DNA of 64,000 nt from Planctomycetaceae bacterium (GTDB lineage: Bacteria; Planctomycetota; Planctomycetia; Planctomycetales; Planctomycetaceae): assembly GCA_947476295.1 (NCBI GenBank), contig CANJQC010000009.1:1-64000 (forward strand), written 5' to 3'. Below, in pieces: positions 36,418 through 45,753 of this stretch (positions are counted from its first letter, which is position 1; every line of letters begins with the position of its first letter). The position numbers and the translations under genes are program-made. Under the pieces are notes generated by a model that made no database searches, was not told the origin of the DNA, and saw nothing but the letters and a program-made list of their open reading frames with translations.

Positions 36418-37206
36418 TCAGGGGACTGGTGAAAATCGAGCTACAGGAAGTCTGCATACGGTCGTGGAAAAACCTTCATCCGTCAATTCAATCACACGAT
36501 AGCCGGGCGGTTCCGCTACAAACGCGGGCTGACTGCCCGCAGGACTAAACTGAATTCCGGTCGCTGGCGTTGAGAATATTTTTGCGTTGCCGACCTGACT
36601 GCTGAATTCGTGATGCACATGACCACAGCAAACCAATTGAATGCGACTCTCTGTGTTGAACAGATCCTGCAGCAGCTCTTTGCCGGACAAACCGATCGCA
36701 TCCATCCACAGGCTGCCGACATCGACAGGCGGATGATGCATGAACAATGCCACTCGATCGGGATTCGCCCACTGAATCTGCTGGCGAATCCATTCAATCT
36801 GGTCAGCTTCAATTGTTCCCGGCACGGCACCCGGCACTTGCGTATCAACGCCCATGCACAGCCATTGGCCAGCCTTGAATGAGAACGCAATCCGATCCCG
36901 CCCCACACCGCTGACGCGATCCCCAAAGACCGATCTCAACACCGACCGATCATCATGATTCCCCGGTACCTGCCACAGACGATCCAGCCAGGGACCTAAG
37001 ATTCGCCGTACCGCCTGATAACTCTCCGGCAATTCGTCATGTGTATGATCACCAGTCACGACCACATAATCGAACGTTTCACCGGCCTCGCCAATGTGTC
37101 GCACAACATCCTCCAGTAATTCCCGCGTGGGAATTCCCTTCAGACGTACCTCCGGCTCCTGGAACACATGCAGATCTGTGAGTTGCAGAATTCGAACCGT
37201 GGCCAT
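36418..37206 (-). CDS. Calcineurin-like phosphoesterase, CpdA-type
   Basis: This 262-residue metallophosphoesterase shows the dinuclear metal motifs in order: LTDLHVF, VVTGDHTHDELPESY, VPGNHDD, ALFMHHPP and CCGHVHHEFSS. The order and spacing fit the CpdA (3',5'-cAMP phosphodiesterase)/Icc subgroup, but the substrate in planctomycetes is untested. The ATG at 37206 puts the first motif at residues 7-13; an upstream start adds 22 residues. It precedes the M19 peptidase in a probable two-gene operon. Confidence 0.88.
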   Translation of the reverse strand: MATVRILQLTDLHVFQEPEVRLKGIPTRELLEDVVRHIGEAGETFDYVVVTGDHTHDELPESYQAVRRILGPWLDRLWQVPGNHDDRSVLRSVFGDRVSGVGRDRIAFSFKAGQWLCMGVDTQVPGAVPGTIEADQIEWIRQQIQWANPDRVALFMHHPPVDVGSLWMDAIGLSGKELLQDLFNTESRIQLVCCGHVHHEFSSQVGNAKIFSTPATGIQFSPAGSQPAFVAEPPGYRVIELTDEGFSTTVCRLPVARFSPVP

Positions 37207-37650
37207 GAATCTGAAATCTAATCTGTCTTTGCGGCAGGCATGAAAGCGATAGAAGCACGCCCAGGATGTCAACCAATACCGGCAGATTACTTATCGCGGA
37301 AACGGCTGCCAACTCTGCAGCTTGATGGACTGGAACTTTCTCGCTCGTCGTCGGCCTGATATCGCCGCGGCGTTGGACGTCCCCAGAAATAAGATCCCGG
37401 ATTTGATCGCCGCACAACGAGTGCTCGACTGGACTGCTGCCGACTTGTGCTGGTTGTGCATCATGGTGTGGTGCGGAAATGTGAAAATATCACTCTTCGA
37501 ATTTTTAAAGTCACTGTTTGCTGGAGATTATTTCATTCACATGCTAGCCTCACGGCCTTAGTTTGGGACGTAAGTCATTTTGAAGCAGTTCGCGGTTACG
37601 GGTTGATGCGGAATCGTCGCAGGTCTATATCTTGGGGGGGGGAATTAAAC
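37207..37650. other. Gap upstream of the beta-oxidation cluster, with a G9 tract
   Basis: No gene is supported in these 444 bases; in-frame upstream extension of the acyl-CoA dehydrogenase is unconserved. A run of nine Gs (37634-37642) ends eight bases before the ATG at 37651 and probably doubles as the ribosome-binding site. Promoters for both flanking divergent units should be here but were not assigned. Confidence 0.5.
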
Positions 37651-39552
37651 ATGGCAACTGTTGAATCTGATGAACCAACCTTTGTGGAAACCGCCCTGAA
37701 GCTTGGTGGAAAAAGCGACGAGGAAGCTCGAACCACAGGTGCGGTTGACCGAGCAGAAGATCAAGTGGAAGCGATGTATCTGGCCGCACAGAGGACTTCT
37801 GGTGGACCGGTGCATCGCGCGGTCTGGGACGATACCTTCCCGTCCGAACTTTTTGCCACCAAACGGATCGCTGCCGGTGACGAGGTTCGTCAGGTGATGG
37901 ATCGCAGCCTTGAAGTTGTGCGACGACGCAAACAGGCTGGAACTCTGCTGAACAGTGAAAAAAAAATATCAGCGGAATCTTTGGCTGAGCTTTCGCGTGC
38001 TGGTTACTGGCGTTTGCTGGTTGATCGTGAATATGAAGGCGTCGGTGCAAAATTCGCCCCGTTTTCACGATTCTTGACGGAAATGGCAACTGTCGATGCG
38101 ACGGTTGCTGGGATGGCATCCGTCCATGGCTGTATTGGTGCGGTTGATCCCTTGCGGACGTTCGGAACGCCCGAACAAAAAGCCGCCTACCTGCCGAAGC
38201 TGGCAAGTGGTGAAAGGCTCTCTGCATTCGCGTTGACGGAACCGGGGGCCGGTTCTGATCTGACAGCGCTTAAAACCGTGGCTGTGCTGGACGGAAACGA
38301 CTATGTTGTCAACGGCGAAAAACTATTCATAACAAACGCAGGTTGCGGGCGAACGGTTGGGTTAGTGTGCCGAATCAAGGATCGGCCTGCGGTGTTGATC
38401 GCCGACCTGCCGGAAAAGGAAAATGATCATTTTCAGATTGTGCGCTACAACCTTTACGCTCTGAAGCAGTGCTACAACCACGGCATGAGGTTCAGAGACT
38501 TTCGTGTCCCAAAGGAAAATTTACTGGTTCCCGACAAAGGGGACGGACTTGCGATCGCCTATCACGGCCTGAATCACGGTCGAGTCGCGCTGTGCGCGGG
38601 GGCTGCGGGTTCGATGCGAGTTATGCTCGCCAGCATGTTGCCGTGGGGGAAATACCGTCGCACCTATGGCGCGGCCATTGACACACGAGAGTTGATCCAA
38701 CGCCGTATCGGTCGTCTGGCTGCGTTAATTGTTGGCTGCGATGCCTTGACGGAATGGTGTGGCAGCCTCTTGGACGCAGGTTTCCGAGGGGAACTGGAGT
38801 GCATCATTGCCAAAGTCTTCGGAAGTGAGGCGCAAAAAGAAGCGGCCATTGAACTGCTCATGAAAACACACGGCGGCAGAGCATTTCTGCATGGGCATCT
38901 GTTTGGGGATAACGTCCATGAATACCTCGCGCCCTGCATTTATGAGGGCGAGGGTGAGATTCTCGGAATGGGCTTCTTTAAGTCTCTTGTGAAGGATCAT
39001 GGGAAGAACTTCTACGAACCCATCGGGAAAGCGCTCTACAACGCCGGGATCAAGCAGCCGAATATGCTGAATCCGGCTCATTTATGGAAACTGCGAAAGG
39101 CCGCCGTGCCATACGGAAAGTGGCGGGCCGGTCAATTAATCAGCGGAGCAACAAAGCCAGCGCTGCCAGCGCTGAAAGGCAAACTTTCGGCGCATGCGGA
39201 GTTCGCGGCCGTAGCGCTGCAGCGATCGCGCAAGAGCGTAGACGCACTGATGCAGAAGTATCAGTTGAAACTGGCCGATCGCCAATGTGCGGTTGCCGCT
39301 GAATCCAAGCGAGTTCAGTCGCTCGTTGTGATGCTGGTTTCAGCCATGTGGGCTGGTCAGCAAACCGACAAAATACTGCACGCGGCCGCTGACGTCCTGT
39401 GTTCTGATCTTCGGCGCGAAATCACAGGAGAACGGCCAACCGGAGACTATTTCCGAAGTGTGACCAGTTTGGGAAAAGCTGTGGCTGAGGGAGGATTTTC
39501 TGCATTGACGGGAGTCGAAGCGGATGAAATCCTGATGCCGTATGAGCAATGA
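37651..39552 (+). CDS. Acyl-CoA dehydrogenase, long form
   Basis: This 633-residue flavoenzyme catalyses the first oxidation of acyl-CoA. It has an N-terminal helical domain, the middle beta-domain (FALTEPGAGSDLTALKT, NGEKLFITNAG) and the C-terminal domain with IYEGEGEILGMG around the catalytic Glu. About 200 additional C-terminal residues resemble the extension of very-long-chain dehydrogenases. The ATG at 37651 is preceded by a G-tract acting as ribosome-binding site. It opens the cluster followed by fadJ, a thiolase and an acyl-CoA ligase. Chain-length preference is inferred only from size. Confidence 0.92.
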   Translation: MATVESDEPTFVETALKLGGKSDEEARTTGAVDRAEDQVEAMYLAAQRTSGGPVHRAVWDDTFPSELFATKRIAAGDEVRQVMDRSLEVVRRRKQAGTLLNSEKKISAESLAELSRAGYWRLLVDREYEGVGAKFAPFSRFLTEMATVDATVAGMASVHGCIGAVDPLRTFGTPEQKAAYLPKLASGERLSAFALTEPGAGSDLTALKTVAVLDGNDYVVNGEKLFITNAGCGRTVGLVCRIKDRPAVLIADLPEKENDHFQIVRYNLYALKQCYNHGMRFRDFRVPKENLLVPDKGDGLAIAYHGLNHGRVALCAGAAGSMRVMLASMLPWGKYRRTYGAAIDTRELIQRRIGRLAALIVGCDALTEWCGSLLDAGFRGELECIIAKVFGSEAQKEAAIELLMKTHGGRAFLHGHLFGDNVHEYLAPCIYEGEGEILGMGFFKSLVKDHGKNFYEPIGKALYNAGIKQPNMLNPAHLWKLRKAAVPYGKWRAGQLISGATKPALPALKGKLSAHAEFAAVALQRSRKSVDALMQKYQLKLADRQCAVAAESKRVQSLVVMLVSAMWAGQQTDKILHAAADVLCSDLRREITGERPTGDYFRSVTSLGKAVAEGGFSALTGVEADEILMPYEQ

Positions 39553-39593
39553 CTGAGAAACTCTTAGCGTAAAACGACTCTGACCAAACCCTC

Positions 39594-39728
39594 CACGGCT
39601 GGCCAGTTCGTGAATTTGTAGGGTGTGACAAGCGGCAGCGCAGGCACACCGTGACCGTGTTTTGGTGTGCCTGCGCGTTGCTTGTCACACCCTACAACCT
39701 GCCCATGATCAATAACTGGCCAGCCGTG
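39594..39728. repeat. Long nested hairpin A in the beta-oxidation cluster
   Basis: Three nested complementary blocks form one long hairpin: a 15-bp outer arm (39594-39608 with 39714-39728, CACGGCTGGCCAGTT), a 17-bp middle arm (39617-39633 with 39680-39696, TGTAGGGTGTGACAAGC), and a 13-bp inner arm (39638-39650 with 39664-39676, GCGCAGGCACACC), all perfect. It fills the gap between the acyl-CoA dehydrogenase and fadJ. A related hairpin is at 43201-43332. Confidence 0.9.
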
Positions 39729-39765
39729 CCAAACCCTCCTGCTCCCTGTTGCAAGAACATTAAAG

Positions 39766-41931
39766 ATGGTAAGCGCCTTTCAACTTGAAGTGACCGAAGA
39801 CGGCATCGGACTTCTGACGTTTGACGTCCCTGGCCAGAAAGTCAACACACTTTCCGCACCTGTTTTTGCGGAACTGTCTGAGATCGTCACGAAGCTGGAA
39901 GGTCGCCGGGACCTGCGGGGACTGATCGTCCGGAGCGGCAAGGCCGGACAGTTTATCGCAGGTGCGGACCTTGGTGAGCTTTCTGTCTTGTCGCTTGCAA
40001 CTCCGGCGGAAGTTGAACGTGGCGTCCGGCGCGGACATGACCTGTTTGAGCGGTTCAGTCAATTGCCGTTTCTGACTGTCGCTGTAGTTGATGGGCATTG
40101 TATGGGAGGTGGAACCGAGCTCATCCTTTCACTTGATCAGCGGCTGCTGTCTGATAACAGCAAAGCGGGAATCGCATTGCCGGAAGTGAAGATAGGCATC
40201 ATTCCTGGCTGGGGTGGCACACAGCGACTGCCACGGCTGATCGGCGTTCATCATGCCATCAGGATGATCACGACCGGAGATACGGTTCGAGGCGCAGAAG
40301 CAGTTGCTCTGGGACTTGTTTTTGACGTGGTGCCGACAGATCAGTTGATGTCCGAAGCTCGACGGCTGATCGACATGGCGCAGAACGACGATGACTGGAA
40401 AAAAATCCGCGAACGCCGGCGGCAGCCACTTGGTATGACTGCGGATCAGGTCGCATTTACGTTTTCCATTGCAGAGGGATACATTCGCAGTAAGACCGGT
40501 TCTCAGTATCCAGCTCCTCTGATGGCGTTGAAGGCGATTCGTGAAGGCATCAACCTTCCACTTTCAGAGGGATTGAAAGTGGAACAGAAAATTTCTGCTG
40601 AAATTATGCAGTCACCGACCGCTGCAAATCTAATCAGCATATTCTTCAAAGGGAATGCGGTCGATCGTGATCCCGGAATCGATTTGCGTGCTCATCGCCC
40701 GAAAGACGTCGCCCGAGTTGGTATTCTCGGGGCCGGTCTCATGGGTGCCGGTATCGCGACTGCTCACGCTCGTCGTGGCATCCCTGCAGCAATGGTCGAT
40801 ACGGAAAACGAGCGTATTGAAGCTGGCCTGAAAGCCGCAGCAAAGGTTGTGCAGGGCCGCATTGCGATTGGCCGCGCCACCACGGACGAACTTGTCGGGA
40901 TGATGGCTTTGCTCAGCACATCGACATCGCACAGCATTTTCGCCGACTGCGACGTGGTGATTGAAGCTGTGCCGGAAAACGAGCAGCTTAAGACAAAAAT
41001 CTTCGGTCAACTGGCCCAAGTCATGCGACCCGACGCGATTCTGGCGAGCAACACTTCGACGATTTCAATCACGCGCATGGCCAAATCTGCTCCAGCCGCA
41101 GATCGGTTTGTGGGAATGCATTTTTTCTCACCTGTCGATCGCATGGCGCTGGTTGAAGTCATTCGCGGTGATCAGACGAGCGATGAGACGGTTGCCACAA
41201 TAGTCACTCTGGCCAAACGCATCGGCAAAACGCCGATCGTGATCAAAGACTGCCCAGGTTTTCTGGTCAACCGATTGCTGATGCCATATATGGCAGAAGC
41301 GGTCCTGATGCTCACCGAAGGCGCGTCGATGGATATGATCGACAAGGCTGCCACCCGATTTGGAATGCCGGTCGGACCGATCGCTCTGCAGGATATGGTT
41401 GGAATTGACGTCTCCTGTTTCGCGGGCGATGTTCTCGTCAATGCCTACTCCGATCGAGCGGTGCCAAGTCTTATTCTGCGAGAACTCGTGAAATGCGGGC
41501 GACTGGGGAAGAAGACGGGAAGCGGATTTCGTCGATATGTCGGGCCGAAAGGAAAACCGGCTCCTGATCCGGACTTCGACCCAATTTTGGCGAAGTTGCA
41601 GTCCGAGGTCCGGTCGTTCGCAGAGGAGGAAATCACGGATCGCCTGTTTCTCGCGATGCTGCTCGAAGGTGTTCGTGCCCTGGAAGAAGGGATTGTCCAC
41701 GAACCGGCACATGTGGACATGGCGATGATTCTCGGCACTGGTTTTCCACCACACCGAGGTGGACTATTGGGGTGGTGCGACAATGAGGGAGCGGCCACGA
41801 TTGTCGAACGGGCTGCAAAGTACGAATCGCTCGGGCTGCGGTTTAAATCGCCTGAGATGCTGATACAGATGGCCACCTCGGGCGAACGTTTTTATCCACA
41901 GTCGATAGCGACCGCGAAAACCATAGATTGA
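39766..41931 (+). CDS. fadJ: Bifunctional enoyl-CoA hydratase / 3-hydroxyacyl-CoA dehydrogenase
   Basis: This 721-residue fusion carries out the second and third steps of beta-oxidation. Residues 1-200 are crotonase: FIAGADLGEL (oxyanion hole), DGHCMGGGTELILSLD and LPEVKIGIIPGWGGTQRLPRL. From about residue 317 comes the NAD-binding domain VGILGAGLMGAGIATAHARRG. It continues with ASNTSTISIT, FVGMHFFSPVDRMALVEVI (catalytic His) and DCPGFLVNRLLMPYM. The late GTGFPPHRGGLLGW is typical of FadB/FadJ. The thiolase partner follows 67 bases downstream. Confidence 0.96.
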   Translation: MVSAFQLEVTEDGIGLLTFDVPGQKVNTLSAPVFAELSEIVTKLEGRRDLRGLIVRSGKAGQFIAGADLGELSVLSLATPAEVERGVRRGHDLFERFSQLPFLTVAVVDGHCMGGGTELILSLDQRLLSDNSKAGIALPEVKIGIIPGWGGTQRLPRLIGVHHAIRMITTGDTVRGAEAVALGLVFDVVPTDQLMSEARRLIDMAQNDDDWKKIRERRRQPLGMTADQVAFTFSIAEGYIRSKTGSQYPAPLMALKAIREGINLPLSEGLKVEQKISAEIMQSPTAANLISIFFKGNAVDRDPGIDLRAHRPKDVARVGILGAGLMGAGIATAHARRGIPAAMVDTENERIEAGLKAAAKVVQGRIAIGRATTDELVGMMALLSTSTSHSIFADCDVVIEAVPENEQLKTKIFGQLAQVMRPDAILASNTSTISITRMAKSAPAADRFVGMHFFSPVDRMALVEVIRGDQTSDETVATIVTLAKRIGKTPIVIKDCPGFLVNRLLMPYMAEAVLMLTEGASMDMIDKAATRFGMPVGPIALQDMVGIDVSCFAGDVLVNAYSDRAVPSLILRELVKCGRLGKKTGSGFRRYVGPKGKPAPDPDFDPILAKLQSEVRSFAEEEITDRLFLAMLLEGVRALEEGIVHEPAHVDMAMILGTGFPPHRGGLLGWCDNEGAATIVERAAKYESLGLRFKSPEMLIQMATSGERFYPQSIATAKTID

Positions 41932-41998
41932 CCGCAGCGTCGAACGCAATCTGTGCCAGTCAGCCATATCAGAATTCCACAAGTACCGGACGGTAAGT

Positions 41999-43162
41999 AT
42001 GACAAATGCAGTGATCACCCATGCCATTCGCACGCCAATTGGCAAAGCATCGCCGGACAAGGGCATGTTTCGGGACAGGCGTGCCGACGACCTGTCTGGC
42101 GATCTTATGCGGCGACTGGTGGATATTTCCGGAATCGATCCACACCTGATTGGTGATGTTCGCTGGGGCTGCGTGCAGCAACAGGGGGAGCAGGGTTTCG
42201 ACATAGCTCGGAATGCCGCACTCATCGCGGAGCTGCCGATCGAAGTTGGCGGGGTGACCGTCAATCGGCTCTGTGCATCAAGCCTGCAGGCGATCAACGA
42301 TTGCGCCATGCACATCGCTGCAGGATTCGAAGATGTTCAGATTGCCGGCGGTGTTGAGCACATGCATCACATTCCGATGGATAAGGATTACAATCCGTCG
42401 CCGCGATTGTTCGTGAAGAACAGTGAGGCGATTATGAACATGGGACTGACAGCCGAGTATCTCGCCGTCAAGCATCGGATCAGTCGTGAGGCACAAGACG
42501 AATTCTCCTGTCGCAGCCATGAACTCGCTGGAAAAGCGATCACATCGGGAGCTTTTGACTCTGAAGTGGTTCCTACCTGGGGACGCTGTGACGACGGAAA
42601 AAAAGCGAAGCTGACGCGAGATCAGTGTGTTCGTGATGATTGCAGCGTCGAATCATTATCCGGCCTGACGCCGGTCTTCAATCCTCAAGGTGGTTCAGTG
42701 ACTGCTGGCAACAGTTCGCCGCTGAGTATTGGAGCATCAGCCATGTTGATGATGTCTGAAAAGAAGGCAGCCGAGCTTGGTCTGAAACCAATGGCTCGCG
42801 TACTGGCGATTGCTGTGGCAGGGGTTGAGCCCTGTGAGATGGGCATTGGCCCGGTTCCTGCCGTCCACAAGGCGCTGCGACGAGCCGGGCTTTCCCTCGA
42901 TGACATTGGTTCCATTGAACTGAACGAGGCGTTTGCTGCGCAGGCCCTGTCTGTACTTAAATTGCTGGGCATCGACACAAAACGAGTCAATACTCGCGGT
43001 GGAGCCGTCGCGCTTGGGCATCCGCTCGGAGCCAGTGGCTGTCGCATTTCAGTGACACTGCTGCATCGCATGCAAAGCGAAGGCAGCAGGTATGGTCTGG
43101 CCACGATGTGTGTCGGCCAGGGCCAAGGAGTTGCCACAATCTTCGAGCGGATCGAAGATTAA
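41999..43162 (+). CDS. fadI: Acetyl-CoA C-acyltransferase (3-ketoacyl-CoA thiolase)
   Basis: This 387-residue thiolase cleaves 3-ketoacyl-CoA. The nucleophile Cys92 lies in VNRLCASSLQAI, the second-half motif NEAFAAQAL is present, then GGAVALGHPLGASG with the active-site His, and the second active-site Cys in TMCVGQGQG. It completes the cycle with fadJ and is probably co-transcribed with it. The symbol fadA would serve equally; the choice follows the FadJ-like partner. Confidence 0.95.
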   Translation: MTNAVITHAIRTPIGKASPDKGMFRDRRADDLSGDLMRRLVDISGIDPHLIGDVRWGCVQQQGEQGFDIARNAALIAELPIEVGGVTVNRLCASSLQAINDCAMHIAAGFEDVQIAGGVEHMHHIPMDKDYNPSPRLFVKNSEAIMNMGLTAEYLAVKHRISREAQDEFSCRSHELAGKAITSGAFDSEVVPTWGRCDDGKKAKLTRDQCVRDDCSVESLSGLTPVFNPQGGSVTAGNSSPLSIGASAMLMMSEKKAAELGLKPMARVLAIAVAGVEPCEMGIGPVPAVHKALRRAGLSLDDIGSIELNEAFAAQALSVLKLLGIDTKRVNTRGGAVALGHPLGASGCRISVTLLHRMQSEGSRYGLATMCVGQGQGVATIFERIED

Positions 43163-43200
43163 GATTGAACTAACGATTGACGATCAATACGCACTTTACA

Positions 43201-43332
43201 CACGGTCGGCCAGTTTGTGATCCTACGCCGAATGTAGAGTGGGACAAGCGGCAGCGCCGGCCCACCAATTCGATCTGGTGGGCCTGCGCTCCGCTGGTCC
43301 CACCCTACAAATTCACAAATTGGCCAGCTGTG
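43201..43332. repeat. Long nested hairpin B in the beta-oxidation cluster
   Basis: This has the same layout as the hairpin at 39594-39728: an outer GGCCAGTTTGTGA-type arm (43201-43220 with about 43312-43332) and an inner arm beginning TGTAGAGTGGGACAAGCGG (43233-43266). The inner arm pairs with 43277-43309 around a 10-base loop. Several positions that differ from copy A differ on both arms, preserving pairing (for example GTGTGAC/GTCACAC in A, GTGGGAC/GTCCCAC in B). It fills the gap between the thiolase and the acyl-CoA ligase. Confidence 0.88.
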
Positions 43333-43364
43333 GCACTTTACGAACGATCTGTGGATAACCGGAG

Positions 43365-45044
43365 ATGAGAAAAGTAGCCACGCTTTGTGCGATGCATCGT
43401 TCCGCCGCCCACATACTCGGGCACCGAATTGCGCTGCGCTACAAGCGTGATGGCGTCTGGCATGATCTCTCATGGCACGACGTCCGTCTGTCTGCCGACC
43501 GCGCTGCCGCAGCCTTGATCAGTCTTGGCGTCGAACGCGGCGAACGGGTTGCGATGCTGTCTGAAAATCGTGCCGAGTGGGTGATTGCCGACCTAGCGAT
43601 TCTGTCGTCCGGATCCGCCGGCGTGACAATGCACGCCCCACTGGTTTCGGAACAGGTTGCCTTTCAACTGAGCCATTCGCAGTCGAAGGGGATCATCGTC
43701 AGTGGAGAAGCTCAGGCCCGCAAGGTATTTTCAGTTCTGGATCAGTTGCCCGACCTTGAGTTTCTCATTTCGTTTGACCCGCTGCCGACGACACTTCAAG
43801 CCAGTCGATCGATTGCGCAGTATACTTGGCAACAGTTGGTCCATTCTTCAAACGTACAGAACAACTGGCAACAGCGTGTCCTTGAGCGTGAAGCCACCAT
43901 CACGGAGAACGATCTTGCAACCATCATCTACACAAGTGGTACGACGGGCAATCCCAAGGGCGTGATGCTGACACACAGCAACCTGCTGACAAATGCATTG
44001 GCAACCGGCGACGCCGGGAACTATGGGCCGTCGGATATTCTGCTCAGTTGGCTGCCGTACAGCCACATCTACGCCAGAACGGTCGATCTGTATCTGACGA
44101 TGTCGACATGGGGCACGCTCTGTGTGGGTGGACCTGTGGAGACTCTGTTTGACGACCTGAGCGCGACACAGCCGACCTGGATGACAGCTGTCCCCCGCTT
44201 TTACGAGAAGGCCTGGGAGAAGGTGGAATTCCTGTCGGGCACCGAAAGGTCGGCTGAATTGCGCCGAATATTCGGACCCAGACTTGTTCAGCTTTCGTCC
44301 GGCGGCGCTCCACTTCCACTGCACATCGCGCAAGGTTTTCAGGCAAGTGGAATTCCGCTTTACCAGGGATACGGACTGACAGAATCTTCGCCCGTTATCA
44401 GCTTCAATGACCCTCGGGGGAATCGGCTGGGTTCGGTCGGTTTGCCTTTGCCGGGAGTCGAAGTTCGGATCGCAGAGGACGGAGAGATTTTCACGCGAGG
44501 ACCGCATGTGATGCGCGGGTATTGGCGGGATCCGAAGGCGACTGCCGAAACGATTGTCGATGGATGGCTGCACACCGGCGATGTCGGCATGCTGGATGAA
44601 GATGGCTACCTGTTTATTACCGACCGCAAGAAGGATATCATCGTAACGTCCGGCGGAAAGAATATTGCACCGACAGAGATTGAACGGTTGTTGATCAGTG
44701 ACCCGTATATCGACCAGGCGGTTGTTTATGGTGACGGTCGGCAATTCATTAGTGCATTGGTTGTTCCCAACGCCACCTTGCTGGAAGAAGAAGTCCGGCG
44801 ACAGGGATGGTCTCTTGGTTTAGAAAACGACTTCATTACGTCTGCAGACGTCCATGCGTTCTTTGAAGCACGCATTTCTTCTCTCATGGAACACGTCAGC
44901 CCACCGGAGCGAGTTCGCCGCTTCCTGTTGCTCAATCGCCCTCTGTCAATGGAACGGGGACAACTCACCGCGACACTCAAAGTGCGTCGCCGCTTCGTGA
45001 TCAGTCAGTTTGAGACGGAACTCCTGCGTCTTTACCAAAAATGA
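43365..45044 (+). CDS. fadD: Long-chain acyl-CoA synthetase (AMP-forming)
   Basis: This 559-residue ANL-superfamily enzyme activates fatty acids to acyl-CoA via acyl-AMP. Motifs are TIIYTSGTTGNPKGVMLTHSN (P-loop-like, near 185), LSWLPYSHIYART, YQGYGLTESSPVISFN, WLHTGDVGMLDEDGYLFITDRKKDIIVTSGGKNIAPTEIE (hinge and A8 region), and a C-terminal domain ending near residue 559. It is the activating enzyme for the adjacent beta-oxidation genes. The Lys of the usual A10 motif could not be pinned by eye. The ATG at 43365 follows the hairpin by 32 bases. Confidence 0.93.
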   Translation: MRKVATLCAMHRSAAHILGHRIALRYKRDGVWHDLSWHDVRLSADRAAAALISLGVERGERVAMLSENRAEWVIADLAILSSGSAGVTMHAPLVSEQVAFQLSHSQSKGIIVSGEAQARKVFSVLDQLPDLEFLISFDPLPTTLQASRSIAQYTWQQLVHSSNVQNNWQQRVLEREATITENDLATIIYTSGTTGNPKGVMLTHSNLLTNALATGDAGNYGPSDILLSWLPYSHIYARTVDLYLTMSTWGTLCVGGPVETLFDDLSATQPTWMTAVPRFYEKAWEKVEFLSGTERSAELRRIFGPRLVQLSSGGAPLPLHIAQGFQASGIPLYQGYGLTESSPVISFNDPRGNRLGSVGLPLPGVEVRIAEDGEIFTRGPHVMRGYWRDPKATAETIVDGWLHTGDVGMLDEDGYLFITDRKKDIIVTSGGKNIAPTEIERLLISDPYIDQAVVYGDGRQFISALVVPNATLLEEEVRRQGWSLGLENDFITSADVHAFFEARISSLMEHVSPPERVRRFLLLNRPLSMERGQLTATLKVRRRFVISQFETELLRLYQK

Positions 45045-45070
45045 TGACAAACCAGGCGATATGCTGAAAA

Positions 45071-45589
45071 TCACGCCTCCATGATGCCGCACAGTGGTGC
45101 AGACCAGTTCAAATTTGAATGTTTTTCGAGCACTGCATCGATGCTCGTTGCGACTGTATCCAAAAAGGGAGATGTTCGGCGAGTCGCCATGTCAACATGC
45201 GTACAAATTATCTCGAGCGTTGCAGCCAGTCGGGAATCGTCAATGCGGGTCATAAAATGCATCGCGTGAAGCCGTTTTGCGGTCCGATTGAGGATACGAG
45301 TGCGAATGTTAAGACGGTCTCCTACCCGCACTTCGGCGATGTACCTCGTGTGGCATTCCAGCATAAATGAACCAGCGGCATTTGATTCGAAGTACTGCCT
45401 CGTCAACCCGAGTTCAATAAACATCTGCCGTGTTGATTCTGCAAACAGATGCGTGTACCACATGACGTTCATATGGTCCATTTCGTCACGATACTCTTCG
45501 AGAACTACGGCCTCACAGGTGACTGGAAGTGGCAGCAGATCTGGATCAGGGTTCGGAAATGAAACCTGTTTCCTTCGAACTGTGTTCAT
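45071..45589 (-). CDS. Hotdog-fold acyl-CoA thioesterase
   Basis: This 172-residue protein resembles the YbgC/4-hydroxybenzoyl-CoA thioesterase family. The N-terminal block EEYRDEMDHMNVMWYTHLFAEST matches the family pattern with an acidic residue before HxN. YIAEVRVGDRLNIRTRIL is the central strand pair. It ends 26 bases from the convergent acyl-CoA ligase stop and presumably recycles CoA from acyl-CoAs, an inference from its position beside the beta-oxidation genes. The ATG at 45589 is chosen; an in-frame start 22 codons upstream is unconserved. Confidence 0.82.
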   Translation of the reverse strand: MNTVRRKQVSFPNPDPDLLPLPVTCEAVVLEEYRDEMDHMNVMWYTHLFAESTRQMFIELGLTRQYFESNAAGSFMLECHTRYIAEVRVGDRLNIRTRILNRTAKRLHAMHFMTRIDDSRLAATLEIICTHVDMATRRTSPFLDTVATSIDAVLEKHSNLNWSAPLCGIMEA

Positions 45590-45678
45590 TGTTGGAGGAT
45601 ATCCGCAGCATAGTTGAAAAAGATGTGACGTTTTTGACTCAACAGTTGATCTCAACGTGCCGCAGATGAGTTGTCAAG

Positions 45679-45708
45679 TGTCAGGTTCTTGAGTGTCAGG
45701 TTCTTGAG
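45679..45708. repeat. Tandem 15-bp direct repeat, two perfect copies
   Basis: TGTCAGGTTCTTGAG occurs twice head to tail (45679-45693, 45694-45708) in the gap between the thioesterase and galM. It is non-coding and lies just past the galM stop. Its role is unknown. Confidence 0.85.
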
Positions 45709-45753
45709 AGCTTCAATAACCGTTGGTATTCCCATGAAGCCTCGCCAACTTTG

